DNA from: Aphrophora alni
Taxonomy: Eukaryota > Arthropoda > Insecta > Hemiptera > Aphrophoridae
Direction: 5' to 3'
DNA: 64,000 nt
NCBI GenBank assembly: GCA_963513935.1
Contig: OY740772.1
Location: 9,070,607-9,134,606 of the forward strand
Shown here: positions 13,356 to 28,440 of the stretch, piece by piece
Numbering within the stretch: the stretch's first letter is position 1
How the letters are laid out: every line of letters starts with the position of its first letter
Made by a program: the position numbers and the translations under genes
The notes under the pieces: model-generated
Seen by the model: the letters and a program-made list of their open reading frames with translations, nothing else
Database searches by the model: none
Told to the model about the DNA's origin: nothing

Positions 13356-13509
13356 TTAATTATTTATGTATTTATATAGAATTTCTATAAGTTCGAGTGT
13401 ATAGAGTATTCTCATAAATATTAAAATTGGGTAATAAATGTTCATAAAAGTTGTAATTATTGTTCCTTTTTCAAATTTAACTTATAGTTCTTTACACAGA
13501 AAAATCAAC

Positions 13510-13528
13510 TTTTTTTTTTTTTTTTTTT
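13510..13528 (+). repeat. Poly(T) tract
   Basis: 19 consecutive T. Confidence 0.9.
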
Positions 13529-14039
13529 AAATCGCACCTAATTTCTCACATATTCATACTCGTAGTTCTGTTAACACTACACCTTGCGACTCGATAGAAA
13601 TATAAACAATCTGACTACTGTCATATTTTACTGCAACTTATCAAGTTAAGAGGAAACACAGTGGAGGAAACATTGTAATAAATTATAACGTATATTTTTG
13701 TGTAACCCTATAACACTTGAAAATATTTCAATTCATATAAACATTGAGAAAAAAAGTAAACAAAATTTATTTTTTTTACATTTTGGACAGATAAAAACGT
13801 ACCGTGGGAAAGTTTCAGAAAACGTTTAAAATTTCTTTTTAAGTGTACAATTTTTCTCTCCGACTGTTTGTTTTGGTCCTTTCATATCCTTATATTTTAA
13901 TACTTCAGAGAGCGCGCTGTATTCCTAGTGGGAACACCAACCTTCATGACTGAACAGTACTGCTTCATCTTGATGTTTACAGGCGCGAAAACTCTAAGTC
14001 TGTTATAAAAATTTAAAAAAAGAAAAAAGAAGATAATTT

Positions 14040-14215
14040 AAATCATCAATTTTTTGAATACATTAAAGGGTCAAGATAGGAAGAGAACAAAAGTTAGAAG
14101 AGAGACCAAATAGGAAAGATGAAAGATGAATCTTAACTCAAGATTACATAAAAAAAGGTGTAGATCCAGTTAGTATCCCTCGGGATTGCTAAAACGTACT
14201 CACGATAGTGAGCAC
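14040..14215 (+). repeat. Dispersed about 170-bp repeat (family A), copy 1
   Basis: Recognisable landmarks in order are GAGAACAAAAGTTAGAAGAG, ATAGGAAAGATGAAAGATGA, TCAAGATTACAT, GTAGATCCAGTTAGT, CCCTCGGGATTGC and a CACGATAGTGAGC tail. The same ordered landmarks occur at seven other places in the window. Confidence 0.7.
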
Positions 14216-15340
14216 CATATGGTTCATATACCTTTATACATACATTACGTAAAAAACCCACACTTAAACGAAATGCCAAATGATCGAATTAAAACAAAAC
14301 CACTCTTCGCTCGATCAACAAACTATAACTAGTCTCTAGACAACTAAACTAAACACGTTTTGCAAACAAAAGTAGTGTGAAATTACAACCAATGCCATAT
14401 AAATTCGTCACCTTCGCAATAGGCTGTGGTAAAACTGCACAAGATATGGTTATATATGGATACTGTATATTATAATGAAACTAACAGTAAAATGTCTCAA
14501 GGTCATTGCTGTCGGACACCATCAAGGCTTCCTGTTCAAGTAAGGTTAGGAATTGTCATCAACTCAACAATACTTCTAATTGTAGACACTTCGTCATAAC
14601 AGTGTTGTAGTCTTTATGACGAAATGAGGGTTATGATTGACAGAATTGAAAGAGGAATGCAATAAGTTGTGGTTTATTAGTGAAAAGTAAAGTTATTGTT
14701 TTGATAAACTTTAAGCGCCGAATTGAAATACTTGTTTAAGAAAAACCTATACTTATTGGTTAAAATGTGTTCGAGTAGGTTTTTACAATGTATACGGATA
14801 GTTTAATATTGCTTATTAATTGTGATAAAAGTAATATTTAATATTTGGGGTGTTTTATGACACATTTAATACCGAAACCAGAGCCTCCTGTAAAGTGGGT
14901 AATCACTTGACATATCTGTCATTATTTGTACGATGTAATCATGAATGAAAGGAAGTTTGTGCAATGTTTACGCAATATTGTATTGATATACAACATTGCT
15001 GCTTACGAAAACATGCAAAACGTATCACTTCAAAATCATAATTTTATTGTGTCTCTAGAGACTACAAATAAACAAAGTTTGATCAAAATCGTTAGAGTTG
15101 ATTTTGAGAAAAAATTGATTGTTTCTTTTTATTGCAGCTACCCTCAATTTTGAGCTATGGAGAAATTAAAAGGAAATATTTATGTTCCGAGATATAATTA
15201 TAAAAACCATTTTCTCTTCTCAGAGGACCTTAAAACGGTTTTATCAACACACAAAATAGACCGATTTTTTTACCCCCGTCATAACTTTCTCTATACTACG
15301 TATATGTGAGAATTAAAACGTCCAAACGCCCTAATTTACC

Positions 15341-15418
15341 CAACCTAACCTAACCTAACCTAACCTTACCTAACCTAACCTAACGTAACCTAACATAACC
15401 TTACCTAACCTTACCTAA
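15341..15418. repeat. Interstitial (CCTAA)n array
   Basis: The complement strand of TTAGG, with ACCTT, ACGT and ACAT variants that show it is degenerate. Confidence 0.85.
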
Positions 15419-15654
15419 ATTTGTGTTTTTGTATGGCTATAAAAACCTCCTTTAGTAATATTTGAATTCCAAAGGTTGTATTAAGAATACCATTTTATTA
15501 CGATATTTGAACATAACATTTTTAATTCCGTCGCTTATGAGAAAGGCAGATTTGTTTTTTTTGTTTTTTACATAAGTATAATTCACCAATTACAAATACA
15601 CTAACTTGTAGGAACTTACAAATTAACTATTTCTAGAACGTTTTAAAACATTTC

Positions 15655-15756
15655 AACGTTGTTTCCATAGCAACAGATTTTACAAATTTAATAACAACTC
15701 ATTCGTTACAATATTCATAAAATCAATTTGAGGTTAGTTTAACTAAATAAATATGA

Positions 15757-15806
<50 letters not shown>

Positions 15807-16095
15807 TCTGTTATCCTGTATAAGCCTATTTTGCATTACCATAGCAACAAATTTAATAACAACTGATTCGTTACAATAATCATTAAATCAATTTGAGGTT
15901 AGTTTAACCAAATAAATCCAAGAAAGATTATTATAATATTATATTGTTTCTGTTATCCCGGATTTGTCGTTACCATAGCAACAAATTTATTAACAACTGA
16001 TTGATTACAATAATCATAAAAACAATTTGAAGTTACATTAATCAAATAAATCCAAGAAAGATTATTATATATCTGTTATAACATACAAGCATATT
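15655..16095 (+). repeat. Threefold tandem repeat of about 130-170 bp with an (AT)n tract
   Basis: Three copies start near 15660, 15837 and 15971. Shared landmarks are CCATAGCAACA, TTAATAACAACTGATTCGTT, AATCAATTTGAGGTTAGTTT, AAATAAATCCAAGAAAGATT and ATTGTTTCTGTTATCC. In copy 1 the end is expanded to (AT)n at 15764-15802. The GTTACCATAGCAAC box in each copy is palindromic. Confidence 0.8.
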
Positions 16096-18017
16096 TTGTT
16101 TTTGCGATTTTAGGTGACTAAACTATTACAAAATCTGACACGTACAAACTCTCACAAGAAGTTCTAGATTACTGTAGCTGTTTGGATGAGGTTTTACGTA
16201 TTTTTTAAATTCCTACGATAATTGTTCCTCTTCAGACTATGTCAGACCTAGTAAAACTGATCAATACAATAGTAACGCTTTAGGTATCAATGGGTGCAGT
16301 TTCTCCACGTGTAATTTCAATGTATTTTTGTTTAAATGATGTGTAATTTTTCTAATCAACTTAAGAAAACAAAAATATTTTCCTTGACCCTCTAGCGTAG
16401 AGATCCTCAAAATAAGGTTCAATGGTTGTAATTTAGCCCACGCTTCGTAATTTTGAAACGAACCTAACGCCTAAGAAATTAATTATATAGAAATCGTGTA
16501 CTTAGTCGACAAATATTTACATTTTAATTACCACAATTAATCACGGGAATTTTTACTTAAATATATAGAGCAATCATTGTAGAATTTTTTTAAGTAACAA
16601 TTAATGTAAAATAACAATATTCTCGACAAATAAAACACAGGAAGACCAGGAAATAAATTCCTTTAAAACATTAAATTAAGGTAGGCTAAACAAGAAGCTT
16701 ATAGAGAACAGTTTTGTTTTTTAAAATGTTTGCTTTTACTGTTCAACTTTGAGATGGTTTTATTGGGTTTTTATATTTCGGAAAACCAACTTTCAGAACA
16801 TATATATTTCAACCACATTATGAACAGTGTTGCCTCCCCCCCCCATTTTGGCTTACAATTAAGGCTTATTTTTAAGTGTAGTACAAAAATTATAATGTAA
16901 TCATAAAAATCTTATAAAGATATGCACACACACAAAAAAGGATTTTTACATGTCTGAGTGGTTAAATAGAAATAATTGCTAGAATAAAACTCTCCCCTTT
17001 TCAAAGTTTGTAGACGATAATACAAATTTGAAAAATATAACTTTGCACTTTTAGATTAATCAAGTAGATAAGAAAATCGCAGGATGTCCGGTCTTCTACT
17101 ATCTCTACATTCTAACTTTCATGCCGTCACTTATTTCTTTCTTTAGTGTCCTAGTTGTGAAAACTTCATGACGTATTTAAAACTTTTATCACCGAAATGA
17201 ACCGCTTAATAAATTTTAGTAAAAGGTTAAAAAAAGAGGATCCTTTCACAAATATTTTTCGCCCATAAAGAAAATAAAACAAGAAAAATTATACAATTTC
17301 AAAAATTATCATAAGTTCTCTCTTTCTCAATTTTTATACAACTCATTATTTTTATGGTTGTGACATTATATAAAGTGAAAACTCTCTCATAACGTTCTGG
17401 TTTAAAAAAAAATTGATAGAAAATATGGCCTCATCAATATCTTCTTAATTATACTTTATATACTTTATATTATATATATGTTCCCTCCCTTGTATTAAAA
17501 AAATAATTAAAAAGTCGAAACTAGTAGGCTACAACTTGACTGTGTCGTAGTGAGAACACAGTTTAAACATAGGGCAAACCGTGCAATCTAAAAAACAACA
17601 TTCAATTTTATAAAATATTCTTTACTTTAAATATATATATTTTAATTCATACTCTCTGAAAAAGCGAGAACATAAAAAAATACCTTAAAAAACCTCTAAT
17701 TATAATGAAAATGTAACCAAAACAAGCTTATTTCGTACAAAGATATAATAGTTACTTATCGTCAAATTCATAATATTAAAGATGTTTCAATTAGTATGCC
17801 ATCTTCCTCAGTTTGAATTATACTAGGCTCTGTCATGTACTAATTTCACCTAAAGATTACAACTTGTCGCCGAAACGTCGTCGTTTTGATGAGGCCTTTT
17901 CGAATTCAAATTTGTGATAATCATGAAGGATGTGCATTGGAACAAAATAACACTATTTTAGCGCTCAATGTTAGTGTCTAGAAAATACCCTACAAAACTT
18001 CAAAACTTATCTCAAAA
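16096..18017. other. No gene seen
   Basis: AT-rich DNA without a credible ORF. GCCGAAACGTCGTCG at about 17869-17883 resembles the CGAAACGTCG tail found at 20.9 and 25.9 kb. Confidence 0.4.
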
Positions 18018-18210
18018 CATGAACACAAATTCCTACAAATATTACGTTTATTTATTCAAACACGTTTCAACGACAAAGTCGCCATCTTCAGTGATTCACG
18101 AAATAGTTATAGTTTAGTTATTGTATCTTGTGCATCACTGAAGATGGCGACTTTGTCGTTGAAACGCGTTCGAATAAATAAATAAACACAATTCGTGAGA
18201 ATTTGTCTTT
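18018..18210. repeat. Inverted pair of CTGAAGA-hairpin-GAAACG ends
   Basis: The left arm (18018-18094, minus) and right arm (18134-18210, plus) are nearly identical through ATCACTGAAGATGGCGACTT, TGTCGTTGAAACG and a following AATAAATAAA stretch. Each arm alone forms a GGCGA/TCGTT hairpin. I interpret this as two retroelement termini in head-to-head orientation. Confidence 0.7.
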
Positions 18211-19079
18211 AATATTTGTTCACTCAAGTTATGATCTCACAAGTTAAACTCAATTTTTGTAAATACTTAAATTTGAAGTGTTGTCCCTCTTCTTCATGTA
18301 TAATATCATTAGATAATATTAACGATTTAAAAATTATGTTTTGTACAAATATTTTTGTTGTTATTTCTTTCGATAATGAAGTGAGAAGATATCCCATTGC
18401 TTTAAGGATTAGTTTTGTCCTGTTATTTATTTAACGTTATTTAATATTTTTTACTGAATTTACGAACATTTGTCTTGCTAGAGTTCTCTTTTAATAACTT
18501 AAAATATGAAAATTTGATTATCATAACTTGCATATTAATTATTGCACCTACAGAGTTAAATTTACCGAATGTATAAGATGTGTCAAAATCAAATTTCGAT
18601 TTTTTAACAAGATTTTAGTTCTAAGTTTTGTAATCTCCATCGTGAAAACGTCTACACAAGATCATGAAATGACTATCGATCCTACAAATAGGAGTATTCT
18701 TTTTAAATTCACTATATGTGTTACTTTCTGTAGATGTTGTAATTTTTGTTTTAAAATCCATTGGACAGGTTCGTTAAACAAAAAAATTGGTCGGTAAACT
18801 TTTTAATATCGTCCAATTTGTAAATTTAAAAAAATCTTTTTTTTTTTTACTTCTAAGTTTATTTTTATACCCCCATAATAGCACATTACGACCAGCCTTC
18901 AAATCTACTGAATCTGCAACCAGTGTGGTGGCCTAAATGTGTTAAACGTACCATAACGAAATATAGTTATCTAAACCATTTTCTTAATTGCGATTTAATT
19001 ATAAAATTGTTTAGGTAAATAGTTCGCATTTAAAAAAATTGATGGAAATCGGCTGTACCGATTATGAAAAATTACGTCT

Positions 19080-19080
<1 letters not shown>
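18211..19080. other. No gene seen
   Basis: Two open stretches (18216-18434 and 18528-18797, 72 and 89 codons) have no recognisable domain and AT-biased composition. They are not called as genes. Confidence 0.35.
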
Positions 19081-19680
<600 letters not shown>

Positions 19681-21289
19681 ATCATCCATAATTCCCTTCT
19701 CTGTGTCTTTGAGGGTTAATCACCTCTTCCATTAACCTATGTTTTGCGTGTTGTCTTATGACTTGATCCCAGTTTTATGTTATCAAAAAAATATTTACTG
19801 AGATACGAACAAAATATACCCATATATCAAATTTTATCAAAATTTGTCAACCCGTTTGTGCTGTAGCACTGCATGGACGACAGGCAAACATCATCCAAAA
19901 ACTACTATTTGAACCCATAGGAGCCTTATTTTATTTCGATCTATATTTTGTTTATTTTTCAAATGCATTTCTTTATAACGATTTCTATGTGACAAATTAA
20001 AAAAAAAAGTAAAGGAAATCTGCCTCCTGGCCATATCAGACCTATTTGCCGCTTATTTTACTTTGTCATCAACGTAATTCCAAATTCTCCAACCGAGAAA
20101 CCATTAAGATCTTTGTCTGTTATTCTTTATCTTTATCTTTCCAGATCTGAAGAGAGAGCGAGATAGAAGTGCTATCGAAAGTTATTTTGTTGTCTGTTAG
20201 ACTCGATGACCTTCAGCCGGCAATTTCTTTTAGCTTTCATCGCCTTCCTCACCTCACCACCTGTCCATTTCACTTTCACGTGACCTTGTTAAGATATTGA
20301 TTTTATCAGTATTTGTTGCTCGGTTATTTTTAAAGTCACTTTTGTAGAATTGTGATAGCTTTGACCTGATTTTAATTTAGCAAAAAATCATGATGAGCAT
20401 AAATAAGCACGACAAATTGAAGTTTTTTGAGTAGGTATAACTAATTTTGCAATCGTTAATAATGTACAGAGTGTTTCAAGATTAGTCTGCCAAATTTGGG
20501 TAGGCAGTAAAATAAAAAGAAAAGTTCTGATAGATATATTTTGAATAGTCTGTGTTGTAAACAGCACCAGTTAATACCTTTATTAGAGTAAATATATTAC
20601 ATCAAAAAATAACTCGTTTTTCTTCTATCTGCCTTTATTCAAAAATATAAATTTCTGAAAATTTTTAAATATTATTCTATTAGTTTATCGAGATTTTTAT
20701 CAATTAACTATTTAAAAACAAATTTGTGCTACATATCTAAAACAATCATTGATTTTACAATAGCTTTTGTTAGTCCTCCAGTGCCCAACTCAACAGTCAA
20801 CTTTATAAGTATTTTAAAAGTTAACTGTTATAGTAAATACTGGAGACCAAAATAGTTTCAGTTTTAATTTCCAACAGGACTCTAGGGTTCAAATCCATAT
20901 TGGCTTTTTTAATTTTTTCTCATATGTTAAATTTATCATTTGATAAAGGGTGTTGATCAATGCTCTCGAAACGTCGAGAATTTAATTGTATACACAAAAA
21001 ATGATAACAAACGTTCGAACAAATTGTACCAACAATATTAATACGAATATCAAAACATAACCTCAAAATAATAGCTCCTCAGATAACAGTCATGATCATT
21101 AATTGCCATATATTTTTCTCGAAACCTTTGAATAAATCCTTTGTAAGTTCTATCAGTTCTCACAACTTTCAAACAAAAACAATTCTTTGTGCAAATTAAT
21201 ACACAGACACCACCATTGGTCACATTTTAACAAACTATGTAACCACGAAAACCACATCGTTTATGTCTTTACCCTCTTCTCAAATACTA
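19681..21289. other. Repeat debris, no gene seen
   Basis: 20938-20978 holds TTTGATAAAGGGTGTTGATC, AATGCTCTCGAAACGTCG, a hairpin followed by the GAAACGTCG tail. 20466 carries an ACAGAGTGTTTCAAG end. No ORF looks coding. Confidence 0.4.
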
Positions 21290-22160
<871 letters not shown>

Positions 22161-22931
22161 CACCATCCTATTCCACGTGATCCTCGACCTTTCCATTCTT
22201 CTTTGACCTTGTGGATTCTATTCAAGGACTCATCTTCCTTTTCATCGACCTCTTACTTCTCTCCAGTGATCTTAGTTTCGAATCCTTACATGAGGATCCA
22301 TTTACAAAATAATTGTGTCTTATTTATTAAGGCCTACCATTGCCTTCTGTTTTGTAAGTATCCTTAGTTTGGTTGCCTCGTATATTAATCAACAAGAAAC
22401 ACCCTTTCTTCCTCTCTCTCTCTTTATCCATATGAATGTGTTTCCTAATCTGTCATAATATTCTTACCAAATAGGATACGTTAATCAACTCTTGCTATGA
22501 ATATTTGAGATGTGTTTTTCCCACCTTGGGGTTGTAGGCCCACGAAAGTAGCTTACTCGTTGTAATATCCATTGTTGTCGAACTGTAAAGTGACGCTACT
22601 CGTTGTCTTACAATCCCAAGATGGAAAAAAAACATTCTAAATATTCATCTCACGAGTTAGTTAATGAGTCGTAACACATCCTAGTTGATAAGAAAGTAAT
22701 AACGATTATATATGATGTACTAGCGTCTCCCCTCGCGGTCCTCCCCCCCAGTATTTTCAAATAGAGATTATTTTTATAACTATTTCCAAACTGTATTTGG
22801 TTTTAAGTTCTCTAATATTTTGCAGGTTATGAAATTCTAGATATTCGTATAACATAAAATAGTTGCCATGACAACCAAAAATTCTGTTATCACCATGACA
22901 ACATAACAAATCTGAACAGTTTTCTCTGAAT

Positions 22932-22975
<44 letters not shown>

Positions 22976-24114
22976 GTTTCACGTGGGATCTTCAAATAAA
23001 TTTTACAAAATACTTGGTTCGGACAATCTCCCGTAAATCAAAACAGATTGGTCTGACAATTTACACAAAGCTTGGTTTTAGATAACTCTTGGATGAGTTC
23101 TTTCTTTAGGATAATTGGATCATTATTTCTAGAGACACCCTGTAAAACCTAAAAAAAGAAAAACAAGAATTTCAAAAAATTCAAAAACTAGATTTGTTTA
23201 CTTTCTACTGTATAGAAGAAGTCATCATTATTCTTGAGTTCTTTTATAACAAAAAGAAAAGATTAGCTATGTAACACAAATAAGCTACCGTTAAGACAAA
23301 CTACATTCAAAAAAACCCTTCGTTTGAGATATTTGTTTAAATACAACATTATGAAAATTAAATCGGTCAACAAATTTCTTTTTCAAATTGTTTAATAACA
23401 AAATCTCACTTCTACGTCTCTTTAATAGACACAAATAAAAAAAGGTAAAATTAAAAGTGCAAATAAAACAGTGCCTTCTACATCATCACGCCAAGTGAGA
23501 TAATATCAAGTAATCTGGTGACATTCTAACCTCAAATTATAACTGGTAAGCCACGTTGTCGTGTAACATGTTATTCAGATACAACACTGGTTTTGTGTTA
23601 CATAATGTCTCACCTAAGTTAACTTCTCAGTAAATCACACAGACATTTTTGTCTGTCTGGGAAGTGAAACAAAATATTTCTGGAATCTCGTTTATACTTT
23701 AAGCAAAACAATCAAAATTACCGGTTTAACATTTTGTACGTCAGTTGCAGAAATACTTTGGATGATAGGCTGGTTTGATGAGGTGAATTTTGTCGTGTGT
23801 ATGTTGTGTGAACTCGAGTGAAGTGAGGTCCTTTTTTAGTTCTATCGCTTAAAATGTCTTCTGTAGGTTTGATATGGTGTTACGACTAAATGAGTATAAC
23901 TTATTGAAGTTTCCACTTAAGTTTTGACATCCAGAATCATTATTTTTGTAATGTAAATTATTTTTTTAAAAATTATTTTCCCTTTTAAAATGGCGGCCAA
24001 TAATGAACTTAGTGCTGCATGATTCCAAAGCAAGGATGTGGATTCTTCGATTAGTAATACAGTACGAACTTCGAAGTTTTTCTTGTGTGTGTTAAGGAGA
24101 AAAACATAAATTAT
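22161..24114. other. No gene seen; long poly(T)
   Basis: Contains 37 T at 22933-22969, a GACACCCTGTAA repeat end near 23133 and a TTAAAATGGCGGCC sequence near 23988. No coding sequence was recognised. Confidence 0.5.
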
Positions 24115-24715
24115 AGACCCGCCCCCCCCCCTAGTCCTGGAATACCTTAATGACGTCAGGGTTAGAAGAGAACACTCAACAGAAAACTGATAGAAAAGAG
24201 GAAAGATTGGTATAAAATATTGTGATAAAAAAATTTAAAGTTAAAAACCCTCTGTCATATTTGCCTTAAAATATAAAATAAAACCTCTAATCCTTGAATA
24301 ATCTAAACCCTTCAAAGCCGGGAAAGAACAAGAGTTGGTCAAGCGAACGCAAACTAACCCAACCTGATAGGAAAGATGATAAAGAGAATGTAACACAAGA
24401 CTAGGGAAGAAGTTTAGTTCTAGCTAGGTCCCTTGAGATTGCTACAAAATAGTGTAACAGTTTGGAATTAAAAAGGTTTCATTTATTAAAGGGAAAAACC
24501 TCATAGTCATCATCGCATTGTAAAAAAAGGAGAAGAGTGCATAAAATAAAGACCCCTAGTCTTCCAATAATCTAGTTGAAAACGAACAAGAGTTGTTCAA
24601 GAAAAACTTGATACGAAAGATGAATGAGAGATTTTAACGCGAGGCTACGTAGAGTGTAGATTCAGCTAGGCCCCTGGGATTGCCACAAATGTACTGACGT
24701 TTGAAGAGTGAACTT
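24115..24715 (+). repeat. Three family-A copies in direct orientation
   Basis: Partial copy 24115-24215, then fuller copies about 24280-24450 and 24540-24710. Shared landmarks are GACCCCTAGTC, GAACAAGAGTTG, GATAGGAAAGATGA / GATACGAAAGATGA, TAGATTCAGCTAGG and GGGATTGCCACAA. This is the densest cluster of the family in the window. Confidence 0.65.
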
Positions 24716-26865
24716 TAAATTATTAAATACAATCGTAAAAGGCATATTGTTGTACAAAAAAAAATCTTTAAAGAACACGTTATCTTTAAAATATTAAACT
24801 CTTTACTTTCAAAATTGGCTCTAACGATTTCAATAAGTTTTACTAAAAAGTACGCTTGAAGCACTTAAATAAAACGAATTTATCGTAATTTCTTCTAAAA
24901 TGCCAATTCAGAAGTAATAGGTTAGAAAAGGAAAAAACATAAACGCCGCACTAAAAATTCCATATCTCAAAATCGCGAAAGGGATTTTGATTAAACGTCA
25001 GTTAAACGTATAGATCTGGTGATATCTACCCTCAAATTTGAAGTTACTTCAATAGTTTAACTAACTTCGTTTGAACGTACAGGTGTTTGAACTGTCAACC
25101 CTATTGTTGATAGGTCAATGCACCAGAGGAGTGGGGTAGGGAAACTGGTCACTTTAGTTGTAAATAGTTTTTATTTAGTCTTTGTTAAGATTCCCTCTGA
25201 AGATGACAACTTTGTTGTTGTAATAGCTATAAGGGTCTAATAGGAATAAATATTTTACTTTTGACAAAAAATTTTGTTTTTTGTTATTTTGTTTATTCCC
25301 AAGTGTGGTAAGGGACTTTTGAAAGTGTAACTTCGTTTGTTTAATGAACTTGGCCTATGGCCTTGGTTGTTATTTGGTTGCAAATACGTGGAAGAGAACT
25401 TTTTTTAAATTCGACACTAAATTCCAGTATTTACATAAATTTAAATTTACTTACCTGTTACTAAAATTACTAACCTCTTTAAAAGATTAACGAATATTGA
25501 AAAAAAAAACGAGTTTTCTACTTTCTCTGTTCTGTATTATTGGGAAATAATAGAATTTTCTTATTATTATTAGATTTTATTGGGATATTTGTTATCATTT
25601 GTGTATATGAAGAATAATACTTGACGTTTATAGATTATGAATCAACATCCGTTATCAGTATAGATTTTTTATTCAACTTGGTGTTTGAAATTTCTTGTGT
25701 TGTGCTGTGACTTGTCATTTTCCCTGATAACGTTTATAATTTAGTCATCTTGACAGCTCAGATGTGTTATTAGTTTTAGTCATATTTTCCAACATCATCC
25801 TAGGCTTATTAGGCACATGGGTTCTTTAAGTTATTCTCATTTTTTAGATTATCACTTGATAACGAAAGTTGATTCATACTTTCGAAACGTCGTGTATTAG
25901 TTCGCAAATGAAATACAAATATCCAAATAAACTATTTCACTATTCTAAACTGTGGAAAGTTTAAATAAATTTTATTTATGATTTATTCCATTTTGAAAGA
26001 ATAAAAACCGACAGTTAAATCTTCAGTGATAAAACCAACACTGAAGCGAAATTGATGAAAAGACTCCTGCAAAGTAGGTTAACATCAGACCTACTGCAAC
26101 TGGACCAATGCTGACTTTCTCGATAATTCCCACAATAATCCATTCTTAATAAGTGAGGGATATTTTGTTCTCCCACGGTTGATTGTTTAAACAGGTTTCC
26201 TTTGTACCAGACATGTTAAGTCCTTTCTAAACATTTACCCGCTGCTGTTACGACGGGGAGCAAATTTGGTTTGCTGTTTTTTTGTGTGTTTCCGCTAGTT
26301 TGGCGAAGTCGACCTTGATCACTAAGGTGCATCAAATAAGTTATTTTAGACTCATAAAGCACTTAATATAAGAAAGAATTGCATAATAATTGTTTCAAAC
26401 GGACAACATTTAGAAATTTTCATATGATTTTTACTTTCTGATTTACTAGTATGTATTATAGAGACATATAGGTTTGATTATGTTAGATTAGGCTAGGTTG
26501 TGTTAGGTTAGGTTAGATCAGGTTGTTTTAATTGCAATCTATAATTAATAATTTATTATTAAAATTGGAAAACACATCCATGATCACAAGATCGGCTACA
26601 GTACACAAAACTCCTCCACAAAGTAGAAAGATCGCAACGGTAGCTGTCTAAGGGAGTTTTTAAAAGGTAAAATATCCTGCAAGTTTTTTATGCTCTGTGG
26701 GAGTTTGTTTATCAGTCTAGCATCAGCTTAGGAAGGAAGTTTGCTGTATAGATTCAGTCTGTGCTTGTCTAGCACGATAATTATTAGCTTGGCTGGTACT
26801 ATAACTGTATATATCTTTATTTAGGATATGATCACATTTGAATTTAAAGTAGAGTATCACCTCAA

Positions 26866-26919
<54 letters not shown>

Positions 26920-27459
26920 ATTATTATTATTATTAATATTAACTCACTTCTTCTTCTTCTTCTTCTTCTTATTATTATTAACTCACTTCTTGACGTATTG
27001 CTTTTACTTTAATCTCTTCAATTTCGACGAACTTTCTTTAATTTAATATTCTTCACGATTACATTCAAATGTTTACCAATTTTCCAGAAGATTTTACAAT
27101 TTATTATGAAAGTTTTAACTAAATTTTATGAAGAAATATTATCTAATAGAACAACCTTGTACCAAACACTTCGTAGAACACCCCTGTTTCTTTCTCTCGG
27201 ACCTATATTTATAATTTCCTTGTTTTCAACAGTCACACCACGGCTTTATTTTTCATTGGTGGGTTTCAAATTTTACTGGAATTAAGAAAGTGACGCTTTC
27301 TTCCCTATTGGTTAATTTAAACATTGTCCTTTAACCTCTCCTTACTCTAACGTAGGTCTAAATGAAGTCCTTATCCTTAAACCCTTCAGTTTTTTTTAAG
27401 TATGGGCTTGTCCACGAGCTGTCAACTCTTTTACTTCTTGTCAAATTGATGACTTTCCC
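24716..27459. other. Repeat debris and microsatellites, no gene seen
   Basis: 25196-25222 carries a decayed CTGAAGATGACAACTTTGTT copy. 25853-25893 carries a CGAAAGT/ACTTTCG hairpin followed by AAACGTCG. 26475-26525 is a degenerate TTAGG stretch. 26867-26916 is (AT)n, followed by (TTA)n and (TTC)n to about 26980. Confidence 0.5.
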
Positions 27460-27486
27460 TTCACTGTCCCTAGCCAGCACCTTTTC

Positions 27487-27522
<36 letters not shown>

Positions 27523-28440
27523 GAAAGCGTAAGAACTCCAAGATCTTTAAACGAAACCCTACACGACTGCCTTCTTTAGACCTGCCATAAGCCATATAGC
27601 TTTTTTGCAAGACAAAAACCCTTTGCATATTCCGATTTGTCGTATTCCCCCAAAGAAGAATTCCACAGTTCAGATATGGATATACAAGACCATAGTAAGC
27701 TGTTAATAAAATAGTAGGATTGCAGTATAATCTCAAATTTCTTAGTATAAATATTCCTTTACTAATTTTTATGCAAATATATGCTATGTGCTCAACCCAA
27801 GTCAACTTAATGTCAATAGAAAAGCCTAATTATTTTGCACTTTTGACCTCTATAAGTACACTACTATCCAACATAACACTTGGTGTCTCATTTGGACTAT
27901 GTTTGAACTTTAAAAATATGTGCTTTGTTTTATTAGAAGTTGTTGTCAAATTATTTTCGGCAAAGTATTGAATTGTAGCATTGACTTGTAGAAAGCCATA
28001 TGCTCTAAATTTTGAATTGAGTCTGCTTGGAAACTTATGTTGTATCATCAGCAAATTGCACTATGCTGTCTGCAAGCACTGTTGGTGATAGGTCATTAAT
28101 ATATATTAAAAATATCACCGGTCCGAGAACTGATCCTTGAGGGCTCCATGTCTCAGCTGGGCTAGTTTTGACAGCCTTTCTGCAACATTTACCCGCTGTG
28201 TTCTGTTATAAAGAAAAGATTTTAACCACAGAAACGGTACTCCTCTAATGCCAGTTGCTTCACACTTGTCCAACAGTAACTCAAGATCCACACAATCAAA
28301 AGGATAGAAGAGGTCCAGGAAAATACTCGTAATATTTCTTTTCCTTTCAAGACTTTCCAATACAAAGTCCTAAAAATCAACTATTGTCTCAATCCTTTGT
28401 AGATTTCTATTACCTGTGTAAAGACTTTCCAATCTTAACG
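27460..28440 (-). pseudogene. Decayed jockey/CR1-like LINE reverse transcriptase
   Basis: Read from 28440 to 27520 on the minus strand. Motif A region TSIFLDLFYPFDCVD (28350-28300; usual form FLDLSKAFDCVD); [11 protein letters not shown]; frame change; [18 protein letters not shown] (about 28125-28070); catalytic FADDT at 28041-28055; then LTWVEHIAYICIKISKG and YGLVYPYLNCGILLWGN in a third frame. Stops and frame changes show it is dead. The 3' end runs into an (AT)n tract at 27489-27521. Confidence 0.85.

Noticed and set aside
20215..20285. Possible LINE coding fragment on the minus strand (VKWTGGEVRKAMK)
   Set aside because: Too short and too unspecific to assign.
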